Assembly: GCF_000986785.1 (NCBI RefSeq)
Contig: NZ_LAYY01000022.1
Span: 1 to 40,119, forward strand
Direction of reading: 5' to 3'
Length of the DNA: 40,119 bases
Origin: Mesobacillus campisalis
GTDB lineage: Bacteria > Bacillota > Bacilli > Bacillales > Cytobacillaceae
The notes under the pieces were generated by a model. That model ran no database searches. It worked only from the letters and a program-made list of their open reading frames with translations, and had not been told where the DNA came from. Shown here in pieces: positions 31,901-39,045 of the stretch (positions are counted from its first letter, which is position 1; each line of letters starts with the position of its first letter). Position numbers and translations under genes: made by a program.

Positions 31901-32031
31901 AGATAAACCCTCCATCTGCTTTTAATATTTATATATATTCCAGTAAGACGCGGGCTTATCACTTATTTAATTCTTGTCCATTTGTGGTTTTTTTGTATTC
32001 CATATTGATTAAATTTAATTTTTTCCTAGTA

Positions 32032-32490
32032 TTATTTCTTCCTGATACTGCATGCAATAATTTTTAATAGAATGACGCCATTTACCACTATACCGAGGGT
32101 ATAAAAGTTAATAAACAAGGTGTTGGTATATTGATTTAGCCAGGGGTAGCGATAGATCTTTGAGCTGATTATTTCCGGTGGGCCTCCTAGGCTGGTAATT
32201 AGATTTACCATAAACTTATATTCCAGAAGGCAAAACAAAAGAAAAAGGGCAAATGCTCCCAACCCCATTTTCATCCGCATAATTGAACTTACATCAATCC
32301 TTCCCAAACCCTTCCACAAACTTCTCGCAAAAAGGGCAAACAGCGCCGCTGCCGGCACGACAAACAGGAGTCCGGGATTTCCATTGCCTGAGGTAACATT
32401 CGGATTAAAGGTAAATAAATCAACTAAAAAGATGAAGACTATACTTACGCCGAGCCACACTAATATTCCTTTACTGTGAAAAATAGCCAT
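32032..32490 (-). CDS. Hypothetical membrane protein (152 aa)
   Basis: Four hydrophobic segments (ILVWLGVSIVFIFLVDLF, PGLLFVVPAAALFALFA, LGAFALFLLFCLLEYKF, FINFYTLGIVVNGVILLKII) fill a 152-residue protein with a basic tail. The ATG at 32490 follows AAGTGGTGATGGT. The open frame extends to 32826, but that part overlaps another, more protein-like frame and looks spurious. No family recognised. Confidence 0.6.
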   Translation of the reverse strand: MAIFHSKGILVWLGVSIVFIFLVDLFTFNPNVTSGNGNPGLLFVVPAAALFALFARSLWKGLGRIDVSSIMRMKMGLGAFALFLLFCLLEYKFMVNLITSLGGPPEIISSKIYRYPWLNQYTNTLFINFYTLGIVVNGVILLKIIACSIRKK

Positions 32491-32515
32491 ACCATCACCA
32501 CTTGAATATAAATTT

Positions 32516-32760
32516 TTAAACGATTGCAGACCCGATTCTGTAGGCATGGTTGTTACCATCCCACATAACCTCCACTTTATCCGTGTATGGTCTAACCCAC
32601 ATTTCATAGTCGGCGGCTTTATCTTCTGTTTCGGGATTTTGCGCAACAACCCTGAACTTGTAATCGGCTGGCCGGTTCCTTGCTTTCCAATAGAATACCA
32701 TTTCAATGGAACCAGGAAAATAAATATTTTGAAATTTTTGGAACTTACTTTTGCTCCCTC
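32516..32760 (-). pseudogene. Possible frameshifted small gene
   Basis: Residues read on the minus strand from 32701 to 32516 (RPADYKFRVVAQNPETEDKA and on to AYRIGSAIV) look like a real small domain. There is no ribosome binding site before the Met at 32701. In a second frame just upstream, NTEGAKVSSKNFK could be its beginning, joined by a +1/-1 shift near 32725. Without a comparison this cannot be proved; a start-less chance frame is the alternative. Confidence 0.3.
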
Positions 32761-32795
32761 CGTATTATAGCTACCATTTACAGGAGGCGGTAGGT

Positions 32796-32975
32796 ATGAA
32801 ATCGTTAAAACAGCGCAAATTGGCAAGGGAAGAACGCAGAAGGAAGGCGGAGCACAAAGAGGTCAGATGGCACACCTTTGCTTCTTCAGTATTTGATGTT
32901 TTGATCGTGTTATCGGAGGGGCTGATCAGGCTAATCATTATGGGAGTGAAAGGAGTCATTAAAATGATTGATTAG
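32796..32975 (+). CDS. Small protein (59 aa)
   Basis: A 59-residue protein with a very basic first half (MKSLKQRKLAREERRRKAEH) and a hydrophobic second half (VFDVLIVLSEGLIRLIIMGV). It may be an amphipathic or membrane-associated helix. GGAGGCGGTAGGT precedes the ATG. Function unknown. Confidence 0.55.
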   Translation: MKSLKQRKLAREERRRKAEHKEVRWHTFASSVFDVLIVLSEGLIRLIIMGVKGVIKMID

Positions 32976-33039
32976 TCTCCTGGAATGGTAACGAGTTCGG
33001 TTCATTATCAGCCGCCGCTCCCCCAGAAAATGAGGCAGC

Positions 33040-33061
33040 AGAACCGTCCCCTTGCATCAAA
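33040..33061 (-). repeat. Dispersed intergenic repeat, copy A (22 nt)
   Basis: The 22 bases here, read on the minus strand as TTTGATGCAAGGGGACGG plus TTCT, are identical to 38936-38957. It lies between a small gene and the EamA gene. The core is GGGGACGGTTCT. Confidence 0.75.
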
Positions 33062-33125
33062 AGTATAATCGATTTATGATTGGTTTATTGTAAGACTATT
33101 TAGAATCCGAAGGGTGCTAGGATAT

Positions 33126-34067
33126 ATGGACAGGAAAAAAGGGATATTTCTCGTTATGACGGGGGCGGCTTTATGGGGAATTGGCGGCACGGTTGCCAAA
33201 AAGCTGTTTGACGAGTTTGGGATGGATGTGGATTGGCTTGTTACCACTCGATTGCTTATTGCGGGTTTCTTGCTTTTAGGATTGAAATTTTTCGGAAAGG
33301 AGCGCTCCCAAATCATTGCGGTTTGGCAAAGCAGAAACACTGCCATTCACTTGTTGATCTTCGGGCTGCTCGGAATGCTTGCAGTCCAATATACATATAT
33401 GGCTTCCATTCAACATGGCAATGCCGCAGTGGCCACACTCCTGCAATACACCGCTCCGGCGATGATTATCGTTTACTTGATTTTACGCAGACAGGGGGAG
33501 CCCACAAGAAGAGATCTTCTGACTATTTCGCTGGCTTTGGCAGGTTGCTTTTTCCTGTTAACAAACGGTTCCCTTTCCCAATTATCGGTGCCGGCACCTG
33601 CAATCGTCTGGGGGATTTTATCAGGAGTCGCTTTGGCATTTTATACTTTATATGCCATTCCTTTATTAAAAAAGTTTGACTCCCTTGTTATTGTTGGATG
33701 GGCGATGGTGATTGGGGGGATTGCCTTAAGCTTTGTACATCCTCCGTGGCAGATGGACTTCCAAGCGTTAACGCTCGAAGGATATGCATACCTTTTCTTT
33801 GTGATTATTTTTGGAACCATGATTGCCTTTTGGTTTTATATAGAAAGCCTGCAAAGCCTCCTGCCGAAGGAATCGAGCCTGCTTGGAAGCATTGAGCCCC
33901 TGGCGGCCGTTTTGACCACCGTCTTTTGGCTGAAGCAATCATTCGGAATGTACCAATGGCTTGGAACATCTTGCATCATATTGATGATTTTAGCGGTGGC
34001 TTTAGGTGAAAAATCATCTTCCAGCACTGCACAAATTTCTGATAGCAAAAAATCCTTAACCATGTGA
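33126..34067 (+). CDS. EamA-family transporter (DMT superfamily)
   Basis: This 313-residue protein has ten hydrophobic segments in two EamA repeats: [16 protein letters not shown] near the N-terminus and a second repeat beginning near residue 150 ([19 protein letters not shown]). Such proteins export amino acids or other metabolites. The substrate is unknown. The ATG at 33126 follows AAGGGTGCTAGGATAT; the GTG at 33114 is less likely. A palindromic terminator follows. Confidence 0.85.
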   Translation: MDRKKGIFLVMTGAALWGIGGTVAKKLFDEFGMDVDWLVTTRLLIAGFLLLGLKFFGKERSQIIAVWQSRNTAIHLLIFGLLGMLAVQYTYMASIQHGNAAVATLLQYTAPAMIIVYLILRRQGEPTRRDLLTISLALAGCFFLLTNGSLSQLSVPAPAIVWGILSGVALAFYTLYAIPLLKKFDSLVIVGWAMVIGGIALSFVHPPWQMDFQALTLEGYAYLFFVIIFGTMIAFWFYIESLQSLLPKESSLLGSIEPLAAVLTTVFWLKQSFGMYQWLGTSCIILMILAVALGEKSSSSTAQISDSKKSLTM

Positions 34068-34082
34068 ACCGATAAAAGCAAT

Positions 34083-34124
34083 AAAAAGCCTGCAGACTCG
34101 CTCATCGTGATCTGCAGGCTTAAC
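34083..34124. terminator. Bidirectional terminator
   Basis: AAGCCTGCAGA (34086-34096) pairs with TCTGCAGGCTT (34111-34121). It separates the EamA gene from the converging glutaredoxin-like gene. Confidence 0.78.
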
Positions 34125-34132
34125 TATTTTAT

Positions 34133-34366
34133 TTACTTTTTGACATGCTGCATAAGCGTTTCTGGATCAAACCCGAGCACCCAATGGCCATTTACCTTGG
34201 TTTGCGGGACGCCCATTTGTCCGGTCTCATCGACCAGCCTTTGAGCCGCAATCGGATCATGCTGAACATTCACTTCTTTGTAGTTTAATCCTTGAGCCTC
34301 AAGGAATTCTTTCATCATTGTGCAATACGGTCAAGTATTGGTAGTGTATACAATAATCTCGTTCAT
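34133..34366 (-). CDS. Glutaredoxin-like protein with in-frame TGA at the first catalytic Cys (possible selenoprotein)
   Basis: From ATG 34366 (after TTAGGAGGCACTGGCGA) the frame reads MNEIIVYTTNT, then TGA at codon 12, then PYCTMMKEFLEAQGLNYK, to 77 residues. The family normally has C-P-Y-C here, as in NrdH/YruB-type glutaredoxins; the cis-Pro region is MGVPQTKVNG. Only the first active-site Cys is replaced. The 65 residues after the TGA are intact and well conserved in pattern, and the ribosome binding site belongs to the upstream start. Twenty-five bases after the TGA a perfect 7-bp hairpin with a GGC loop may act as a SECIS. The alternatives are a nonsense mutation (TGC or TGT to TGA) or a sequencing error. 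An ORF caller would report only 34133-34318. Confidence 0.7.
34289..34305 (-). promoter_or_regulatory. Candidate bacterial SECIS hairpin
   Basis: On the minus strand TCCTTGA-GGC-TCAAGGA forms a perfect 7-bp stem with a 3-nt loop. The stem begins 25 nt after the TGA and the loop 32 nt after it, with G at the first two loop positions. As recalled, bacterial SECIS models ask for a loop about 16-37 nt from the UGA and a G in the first two loop bases. Confidence 0.5.
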
Positions 34367-34471
34367 TCGCCAGTGCCTCCTAAGGTGTAAAATTTTTTAC
34401 CCCGGCTTAAAAAGCCAGGCTTATAATTGTTGTTCCCTTTCTTTTCTAAAAAAAACACTGGCGAAGTTCGG

Positions 34472-34717
34472 TTAAAACCACCTGTTGTGCATTTCCTGCA
34501 AAAAAGCTTTCGTAAGGGTATTTCCTGAACCTTCACCGATGATAGAATCGATGCCGCAATAAGGGCATACAGCTGTGGTCTCATGATCCAGCCATTCATC
34601 AATTTCATTTGGGTTAAAAATCCTTAAACAATGGAAGCAGCCGCAGAGCTGGTCCTCCCCCAAAGTACTTCGATTATGGCGGCTATGTTGATGGGCATCT
34701 TCAAATATATGTTCCAC
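34472..34717 (-). CDS. Conserved zinc-ribbon-like protein (81 aa)
   Basis: This 81-residue protein begins MEHIFEDAHQHSRHNRST, then QLCGCFHCLRIFNPNEI and AVCPYCGIDSIIGE. Two CxxC pairs should hold one zinc. The pattern is seen in small conserved Bacillus cytosolic proteins of unknown role. It starts at GTG after AAGGGGGTAATACA. It lies upstream of the glutaredoxin-like gene in the same direction, about 105 bp apart. Confidence 0.7.
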   Translation of the reverse strand: MEHIFEDAHQHSRHNRSTLGEDQLCGCFHCLRIFNPNEIDEWLDHETTAVCPYCGIDSIIGEGSGNTLTKAFLQEMHNRWF

Positions 34718-35048
34718 TGTATTACCCCCTTATAAAATAAAGATCCTATCGACCCTTCCTCCATTATATCCCAAACACAGCTGCTGTGGAGGCCTCAAAA
34801 ATGACGATCTGTCTTTATAGGCTATGTGGCTTATCCTTGCTTATTGCTATATTGGTGACAGTATTTATTAAGTATGCCCGCTTTCTCCTCCCCAATTGCG
34901 TTTATATCTCAAAAAGGTAACCTTACCAATGGAATAGCATTAGATATCACTGATGCATCAAAAAGATATACGTTTGCTAGCACACATTGGACGATGAATT
35001 ATGTATAGCTGTGGTAATTAAAAATAAATAAAATGCCTAAATACATAT
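34718..35048. other. Intergenic region without a supported gene
   Basis: No convincing gene, repeat or RNA is seen here. A 44-codon plus-strand frame at 34874-35008 has no ribosome binding site and was not accepted. Confidence 0.6.
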
Positions 35049-35075
35049 AAGAGCGGGAGAAAATCCCCCGCTCCT
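35049..35075 (-). terminator. Terminator of the His-rich protein gene
   Basis: GAGCGGGA (35051-35058) pairs with TCCCCCGCTC (35064-35073) in part. The T run on the minus strand is poor, so efficiency is uncertain. Confidence 0.6.
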
Positions 35076-35087
35076 TAAATGCAAAAC

Positions 35088-35303
35088 TCATTTTTCATCT
35101 TCATGCTGCTGTTCCCGTCCGAAGCCACCCCACATAAACGAATCCCAATGGTTCCTTCTGGGTGATTCTTCAGCAATGTGTTCATGTGTTTCTTTTGGCT
35201 GATGATGGTGATGGTCTTCCTTATCGTGAATGATTTTGACATTCTTGGCATGGATAATCAGGTTGTCAACGTGGATGACCCTTTCCTTTTTCCCTTTAGA
35301 CAT
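35088..35303 (-). CDS. Small His-rich protein (71 aa)
   Basis: A 71-residue protein beginning MSKGKKERVIHVDNLIIHAK, with a run DKEDHHHHQPKETHEH and an aromatic SFMWGGFGREQQHEDEK tail. The His cluster could bind metal ions. The start at 35303 follows GGAGGAGGGGTAGA; an in-frame extension to 35399 runs through the dispersed repeat and is rejected. Family unknown. Confidence 0.65.
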   Translation of the reverse strand: MSKGKKERVIHVDNLIIHAKNVKIIHDKEDHHHHQPKETHEHIAEESPRRNHWDSFMWGGFGREQQHEDEK

Positions 35304-35384
35304 TCTACCCCTCCTCCTTCGGTGGCAAATTCCGTATATTTTATTCAGGAACAGTCCGGGAGTATAGGCAGATGTGTAGAGCAC

Positions 35385-35400
35385 GGGGACGGTTCTCATG
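35385..35400 (+). repeat. Dispersed intergenic repeat, copy B (16 nt core)
   Basis: GGGGACGGTTCTCATG here is identical to bases 38946-38961. It lacks the TTTGATGCAA prefix of the other two copies. Confidence 0.6.
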
Positions 35401-35461
35401 CCTCATTCAAAAGGACGTGCCCAAAAGTTTTTTCTTACAGAGTATTCCAAAAGGCCTCTAC

Positions 35462-35905
35462 CTACCCAATCGTTAAATCGTAATGATAAAACTCTTCATC
35501 GCGTTTGTATCCATATCTCTCATACAGCCTTTGGGCAGAAATATTGTCTGACGCGGTACTGAGGCTGAGGCTCTTCGCTCCGGTTTCTATCGCCAGCTCT
35601 TTGGCCTTGTCTAACAGCTTCTCCCCCACACCCTGTTTTCTTGCATCTGCCACAACAAACAGGTCATTCAAAATCCAGGCCCTTTTCATGGAGATGGACG
35701 AAAATGTAGGGTAAAGCTGGGTGAAACCTAGATAATGCTCTTCGTTTTTAGCAACAAAGATGACCGAATCCTGATTCTCCAAGCGTTCTTTTATGTATGT
35801 TTTCGTACCTTCCAAATCACTGCCCTGTTCGTAAAACTCTCTATAAAGATTAAATAAACCGGCAATCCCTTCTAAATCCTCCATACCCGCTTGATAAACT
35901 TCCAT
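35462..35905 (-). CDS. GNAT-family N-acetyltransferase
   Basis: This 147-residue protein has the GNAT core: a LNDLFVVADARKQGVGEKLL stretch (acetyl-CoA loop RKQGVG), SLSTASDNISAQRLYERYGY, and a beta-rich end. It acetylates an amine; the substrate is unknown. The ATG at 35905 follows GGGAGAGTTGCAA. The frame opens two codons earlier at a TTG without a site. Confidence 0.82.
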   Translation of the reverse strand: MEVYQAGMEDLEGIAGLFNLYREFYEQGSDLEGTKTYIKERLENQDSVIFVAKNEEHYLGFTQLYPTFSSISMKRAWILNDLFVVADARKQGVGEKLLDKAKELAIETGAKSLSLSTASDNISAQRLYERYGYKRDEEFYHYDLTIG

Positions 35906-36043
35906 TTGCAACTCTCCCTTTTTTCTTGTCGTTACCCCATTATATAAGTAATTTAAATATAATTTCTATTATTTTGCCAATTCACCAAAAATTGTTCATC
36001 CTCCCATAAAACCACCCAACGAAAAATTTTCACAATTTCACCA

Positions 36044-36073
36044 TTGACAAATGATACTGAAAATCATTATCAT
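36044..36073 (+). promoter_or_regulatory. Fur-controlled promoter
   Basis: TTGACA (36044-36049) and TATCAT (36068-36073) are 18 nt apart. TGATACTGAAAATCATTATC, from 36052, is a good Fur box covering the spacer and -10. Iron-bound Fur would block this promoter. Confidence 0.8.
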
Positions 36074-36109
36074 TTAGGTAGATTAAAAAACTTTATGAGG
36101 TGGATTACA

Positions 36110-37066
36110 ATGAACAAGAAACTTGCACTATTTTTCCTTATTGTCACAATGGCAATATTCACTGCCGCTTGTGGCACGAGCTCAAGTGCTCCAGCAGGCA
36201 CTGAAAAAGAAGCAGCAGCATCTGAACCAGAAACAATCACCGTTAAACACCAGCTTGGCGAAACAACAGTAACAAAAAATCCTGAAAAGGTTGTCGTTTT
36301 TGATTTTGGTGTACTAGACTCCCTTGATAAACTTGGCGTTGAAGTGACTGGCCTGCCCCAGGCGAATGTGCCTACATATCTTGAAAAATATAAGGATGCC
36401 AAATATAAAAATGCCGGCGGACTTAAAGAACCGGACTTTGAGGCCATTAATGAAATGGCCCCTGACCTGATTATCATCTCCGGCAGGCAGCAGGACTCTT
36501 ATGAAGAGTTCAGCGAAATCGCCCCTACCATTTTCATGGGTGTGGATACTACTAGATATATGGATTCCTATAAGGAAAATGCGAAGACGCTAGGAGAAAT
36601 TTTCGGCAAGGAGAAGGAAGTAGAAGCAGAACTTGCAGAAGTGGAAAAGGCGATTGACAGCCTTCATGAAAAAGCTTCGGCTATGGATAAAAATGGCCTG
36701 ATTGTTCTTGCTAATGAAGGAAACCTCAGTGCCTATGGGCCAGGATCACGCTTTGGCTTGCTGCATGATGTCTTTGGAGTAAAGCCGGTTGACGAAAACA
36801 TTGAAGCTTCCACGCATGGCCAAAATATTTCATTCGAGTACCTCCTTGAAAAAGATCCGGACTACCTGTTCGTGGTTGACCGCGGAATTGCGGTTGGCGG
36901 TAAGGCTTCTGCCAAATCCGTTATTGAAAATAAACTTGTTGAAAATACAAAAGCCGTGAAAGATGGAAATGTTGTCTACCTAAATGCGGATTACTGGTAT
37001 CTTTCCGGCGGCGGTCTAACCTCTGTAGCCGAGATGGTAAAAGAAGTCGAAGCAGGACTGAAATAA
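36110..37066 (+). CDS. Siderophore-iron ABC transporter binding lipoprotein
   Basis: This 318-residue protein has a lipoprotein signal (FFLIVTMAIFTAACG) and a periplasmic-binding (FhuD/BtuF type) fold: VVVFDFGVLDSLDKLGVEV, LIIISGRQQDSYEEFSEIAPTI, SRFGLLHDVFGV. It most resembles YclQ/FpuA, which bind petrobactin-type siderophores. The ATG at 36110 follows GAGGTGGATTACA; the longer frame from 36044 starts inside the promoter. No permease or ATPase gene is next to it, so it must use one encoded elsewhere. The Fur box shows it is iron-repressed. Confidence 0.88.
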   Translation: MNKKLALFFLIVTMAIFTAACGTSSSAPAGTEKEAAASEPETITVKHQLGETTVTKNPEKVVVFDFGVLDSLDKLGVEVTGLPQANVPTYLEKYKDAKYKNAGGLKEPDFEAINEMAPDLIIISGRQQDSYEEFSEIAPTIFMGVDTTRYMDSYKENAKTLGEIFGKEKEVEAELAEVEKAIDSLHEKASAMDKNGLIVLANEGNLSAYGPGSRFGLLHDVFGVKPVDENIEASTHGQNISFEYLLEKDPDYLFVVDRGIAVGGKASAKSVIENKLVENTKAVKDGNVVYLNADYWYLSGGGLTSVAEMVKEVEAGLK

Positions 37067-37080
37067 TACAATCTCTTCAC

Positions 37081-37115
37081 TAAAAGGCACGCATATAATT
37101 TGATGCGTGCCTTTT
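37081..37115 (+). terminator. Terminator of the siderophore-binding protein gene
   Basis: AAAAGGCACGCAT pairs with ATGCGTGCCTTTT, 12-13 bp, just beyond the stop. Confidence 0.88.
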
Positions 37116-37251
37116 GGTTCGCAATATGAAGGAGCGCTGTGGCACCCCCCTACCCTTTCGTGTTCTTCCCCATGAATGAAACCAATTGTTTATCGGGCAT
37201 CCTGTACAGGGAAAAAGGTGTGAGAAAAGAGAAGTGGAGAAAGGTGATTTT

Positions 37252-37977
37252 ATGGAAGGAAAACTTTACTCTGAAGTAGCTGTGCCCATTCAGCATCCAT
37301 TCGGATTTACACCTGCTAGCAGTGAACAGAGAGATTTCACCTTTGACAGGGATAACCGATGGACCGACTATTTTATTGAAAAAGGCGGGAAGTCCTACAC
37401 TGTGAGTCTTGATGATCGGGGAAATTGGTTCTTCCTTACTTCGTTTGGGTGTCATTCATTGGATGAACTTAAGCTTTCAAGACAAATTTTCAGGCCTGAA
37501 TACCTGGAAGACAAGAAGCTCCCGCTAATTGATTTGCTCCAGGAGCTGGAGCTGGAGCCCATTTATGAGGGCCACGACAAAGCGTACGGGCATGTTTTGT
37601 CTATCGTCCATGATGTCGATGATGTTCCGCCCTTCATCCAGGGACGGCTTGCGAACTATGACGGCCCAGATGATCCAACCATCATAAAAAGGATTCATTT
37701 TATCGAGAATGAGTTGAATGGCGAAAAGACCCGTTTTGTTACCGGATTTGAAACCCGCTCGTTTGCCACCATTACAGATAACCAGTATTACACTGAAAAG
37801 ATCCATCTGCCCATCAACGCGCGGGATTACCTAAAGCTTTTTGTCTATTTTTCCAGATATGGGCTCCTTCCTTCCCAGCAAATGATGCCAAGGTTTTTGG
37901 CCAACCTATGGGCCTCTGCCCAAAGCCTGAACCATAATGCCAATCCGGCGCTCTATAAAATAGAAGAAATACGCTAA
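37252..37977 (+). CDS. Unrecognised protein (241 aa)
   Basis: This 241-residue protein begins MEGKLYSEVAVPIQHPFGFT and is soluble, with no signal or membrane segment. A beta-rich first part (YTVSLDDRGNWFFLTSFG) and segments such as HVLSIVHDVDDVPPFIQGRL are followed by KLFVYFSRYGLLPSQQMMPRFL. I do not recognise a family. The ATG at 37252 follows AAAGGTGATTTT; the frame opens at 37186 without a site. Confidence 0.65.
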   Translation: MEGKLYSEVAVPIQHPFGFTPASSEQRDFTFDRDNRWTDYFIEKGGKSYTVSLDDRGNWFFLTSFGCHSLDELKLSRQIFRPEYLEDKKLPLIDLLQELELEPIYEGHDKAYGHVLSIVHDVDDVPPFIQGRLANYDGPDDPTIIKRIHFIENELNGEKTRFVTGFETRSFATITDNQYYTEKIHLPINARDYLKLFVYFSRYGLLPSQQMMPRFLANLWASAQSLNHNANPALYKIEEIR

Positions 37978-38010
37978 AAAGTGCTAAGAACAATCTGCCT
38001 TAGCACTTTG
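37977..38010 (-). terminator. Terminator of the thioesterase gene
   Basis: AAAGTGCTAAG pairs with CTTAGCACTTT; the T run lies on the minus strand. The converging plus-strand gene also ends here. Confidence 0.8.
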
Positions 38011-38025
38011 GGAAATCAAGCTGCC

Positions 38026-38529
38026 TTATTTCTTTGCCCCAAACTTTGAGGCAAATTCCCTGCTATGCGACCTTCGCATTTTCCTGTTTTGGGCTCTTTC
38101 CTCACCTGATGAAAATAAAAATTCTTCCTCTTCCGTTTCCGGGTAAACGGAAGGAACAGCGGTTGGGTTTCCTTTTTCATCCAAAGCGACAAAGGTTAAA
38201 AAGGAGGTAGCCGCGGCCCTTTTTTCCCCGGTAAAAGTGTTCTCGGCGGTCACGCTGACGAATACTTCCATGGAGCTTTTTCCTGTCCATGTAACGAAAG
38301 CTTCAAGTGTTACCGCATCCCTCAAGGTAATGGGATGCAAGAAATCGACTGAGTCCATGCTGGCGGTTACCGTCGCCATTCGGCAATGCTTCATGGCGGC
38401 AATACCGGCAACCCGGTCAATCCTGCTCATAAGAGCTCCCCCAAATAGGGTGTTATGTCCGTTAGTATCGTTCGGCAAAACCAGGTCAGTCTGAATCGTT
38501 CTTGATGCACTGCACGGTTTTTTCTTCAT
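38026..38529 (-). CDS. Acyl-CoA thioesterase, hotdog fold (YkhA-like)
   Basis: This 167-residue protein has the acyl-CoA thioesterase pattern of YkhA/YciA: VLPNDTNGHNTLFGGALMSRID near residues 17-38, MATVTASMDSVDFLHPI, and AATSFLTFVALDEKGNPTAVP. It hydrolyses acyl-CoA to the acid and CoA. The charged C-terminus is longer than in the shortest members. AAAGGAGCC precedes the ATG. It is transcribed alone. Confidence 0.88.
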   Translation of the reverse strand: MKKKPCSASRTIQTDLVLPNDTNGHNTLFGGALMSRIDRVAGIAAMKHCRMATVTASMDSVDFLHPITLRDAVTLEAFVTWTGKSSMEVFVSVTAENTFTGEKRAAATSFLTFVALDEKGNPTAVPSVYPETEEEEFLFSSGEERAQNRKMRRSHSREFASKFGAKK

Positions 38530-38636
38530 TATGTATTGGCTCCTTTGGTTGAATCAAAGCTGTGGGCAGTTCGGTGAAAAATACACCACATTTTTTATAA
38601 TAACATTAAAAGAGGTGCAGATAAAATAACAAAGGG

Positions 38637-38662
38637 ATAAGCTTCATGAATGAAGCTTACCC
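38637..38662 (-). terminator. Possible terminator of the DUF3918-like gene
   Basis: AAGCTTCA and TGAAGCTT form an 8-bp hairpin with a TGAA loop. Its T run on the minus strand is poor. Confidence 0.35.
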
Positions 38663-38685
38663 CCCATTGCCTTAAAAAGTTTTGG

Positions 38686-38865
38686 TCAGGAATACTGCTG
38701 GCCCCTGGATCCTTTGCCAGTTAGGTTAGAGACAATCGGCAAAACGGCCTGCATGGCCTGTCCTACGTTTTTCCCACGAGTCATGCTGTAATAAGCAGCT
38801 GCACCTATTCCTGCTGATGCCAATATCGGAAGCCACATACGCTGTCCACGCAAACTGAACACCAT
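38686..38865 (-). CDS. DUF3918-like small protein (59 aa)
   Basis: A 59-residue frame, MVFSLRGQRMWLPILASAGI to its QQYS end, has one short hydrophobic stretch (PILASAGIGAAAYYS) and a NVGQAMQAVLPIVSNLTG tail, as in DUF3918 proteins. The start is uncertain: AAAGG touches the ATG, so a nearby codon such as the following GTG or Met 10 may be used. Function unknown. Confidence 0.5.
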   Translation of the reverse strand: MVFSLRGQRMWLPILASAGIGAAAYYSMTRGKNVGQAMQAVLPIVSNLTGKGSRGQQYS

Positions 38866-38935
38866 CCTTTACAGACTTTTTAAAGCCTTATTAGCATAAG
38901 CAACCTGCAGGAAAGTATGGTAGCAATGTTTCCCA

Positions 38936-38957
38936 TTTGATGCAAGGGGACGGTTCT
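38936..38957 (+). repeat. Dispersed intergenic repeat, copy C (22 nt)
   Basis: The same 22 bases as copy A at 33040-33061, on the opposite strand, followed by CATG as in copy B. It lies between the DUF3918-like gene and the EamA gene. Confidence 0.75.
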
Positions 38958-39045
38958 CATGTTCTATTTCATTCTAAATCATTTAGGGAGGGTTCAGGGT
39001 CATTATTAACTAAAAATGGAAAAAAACTTCTGTACGCACCGTATC

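Noticed and set aside
34874-35008. Plus-strand 44-codon frame
   Set aside because: No ribosome binding site and no conserved feature; likely chance.
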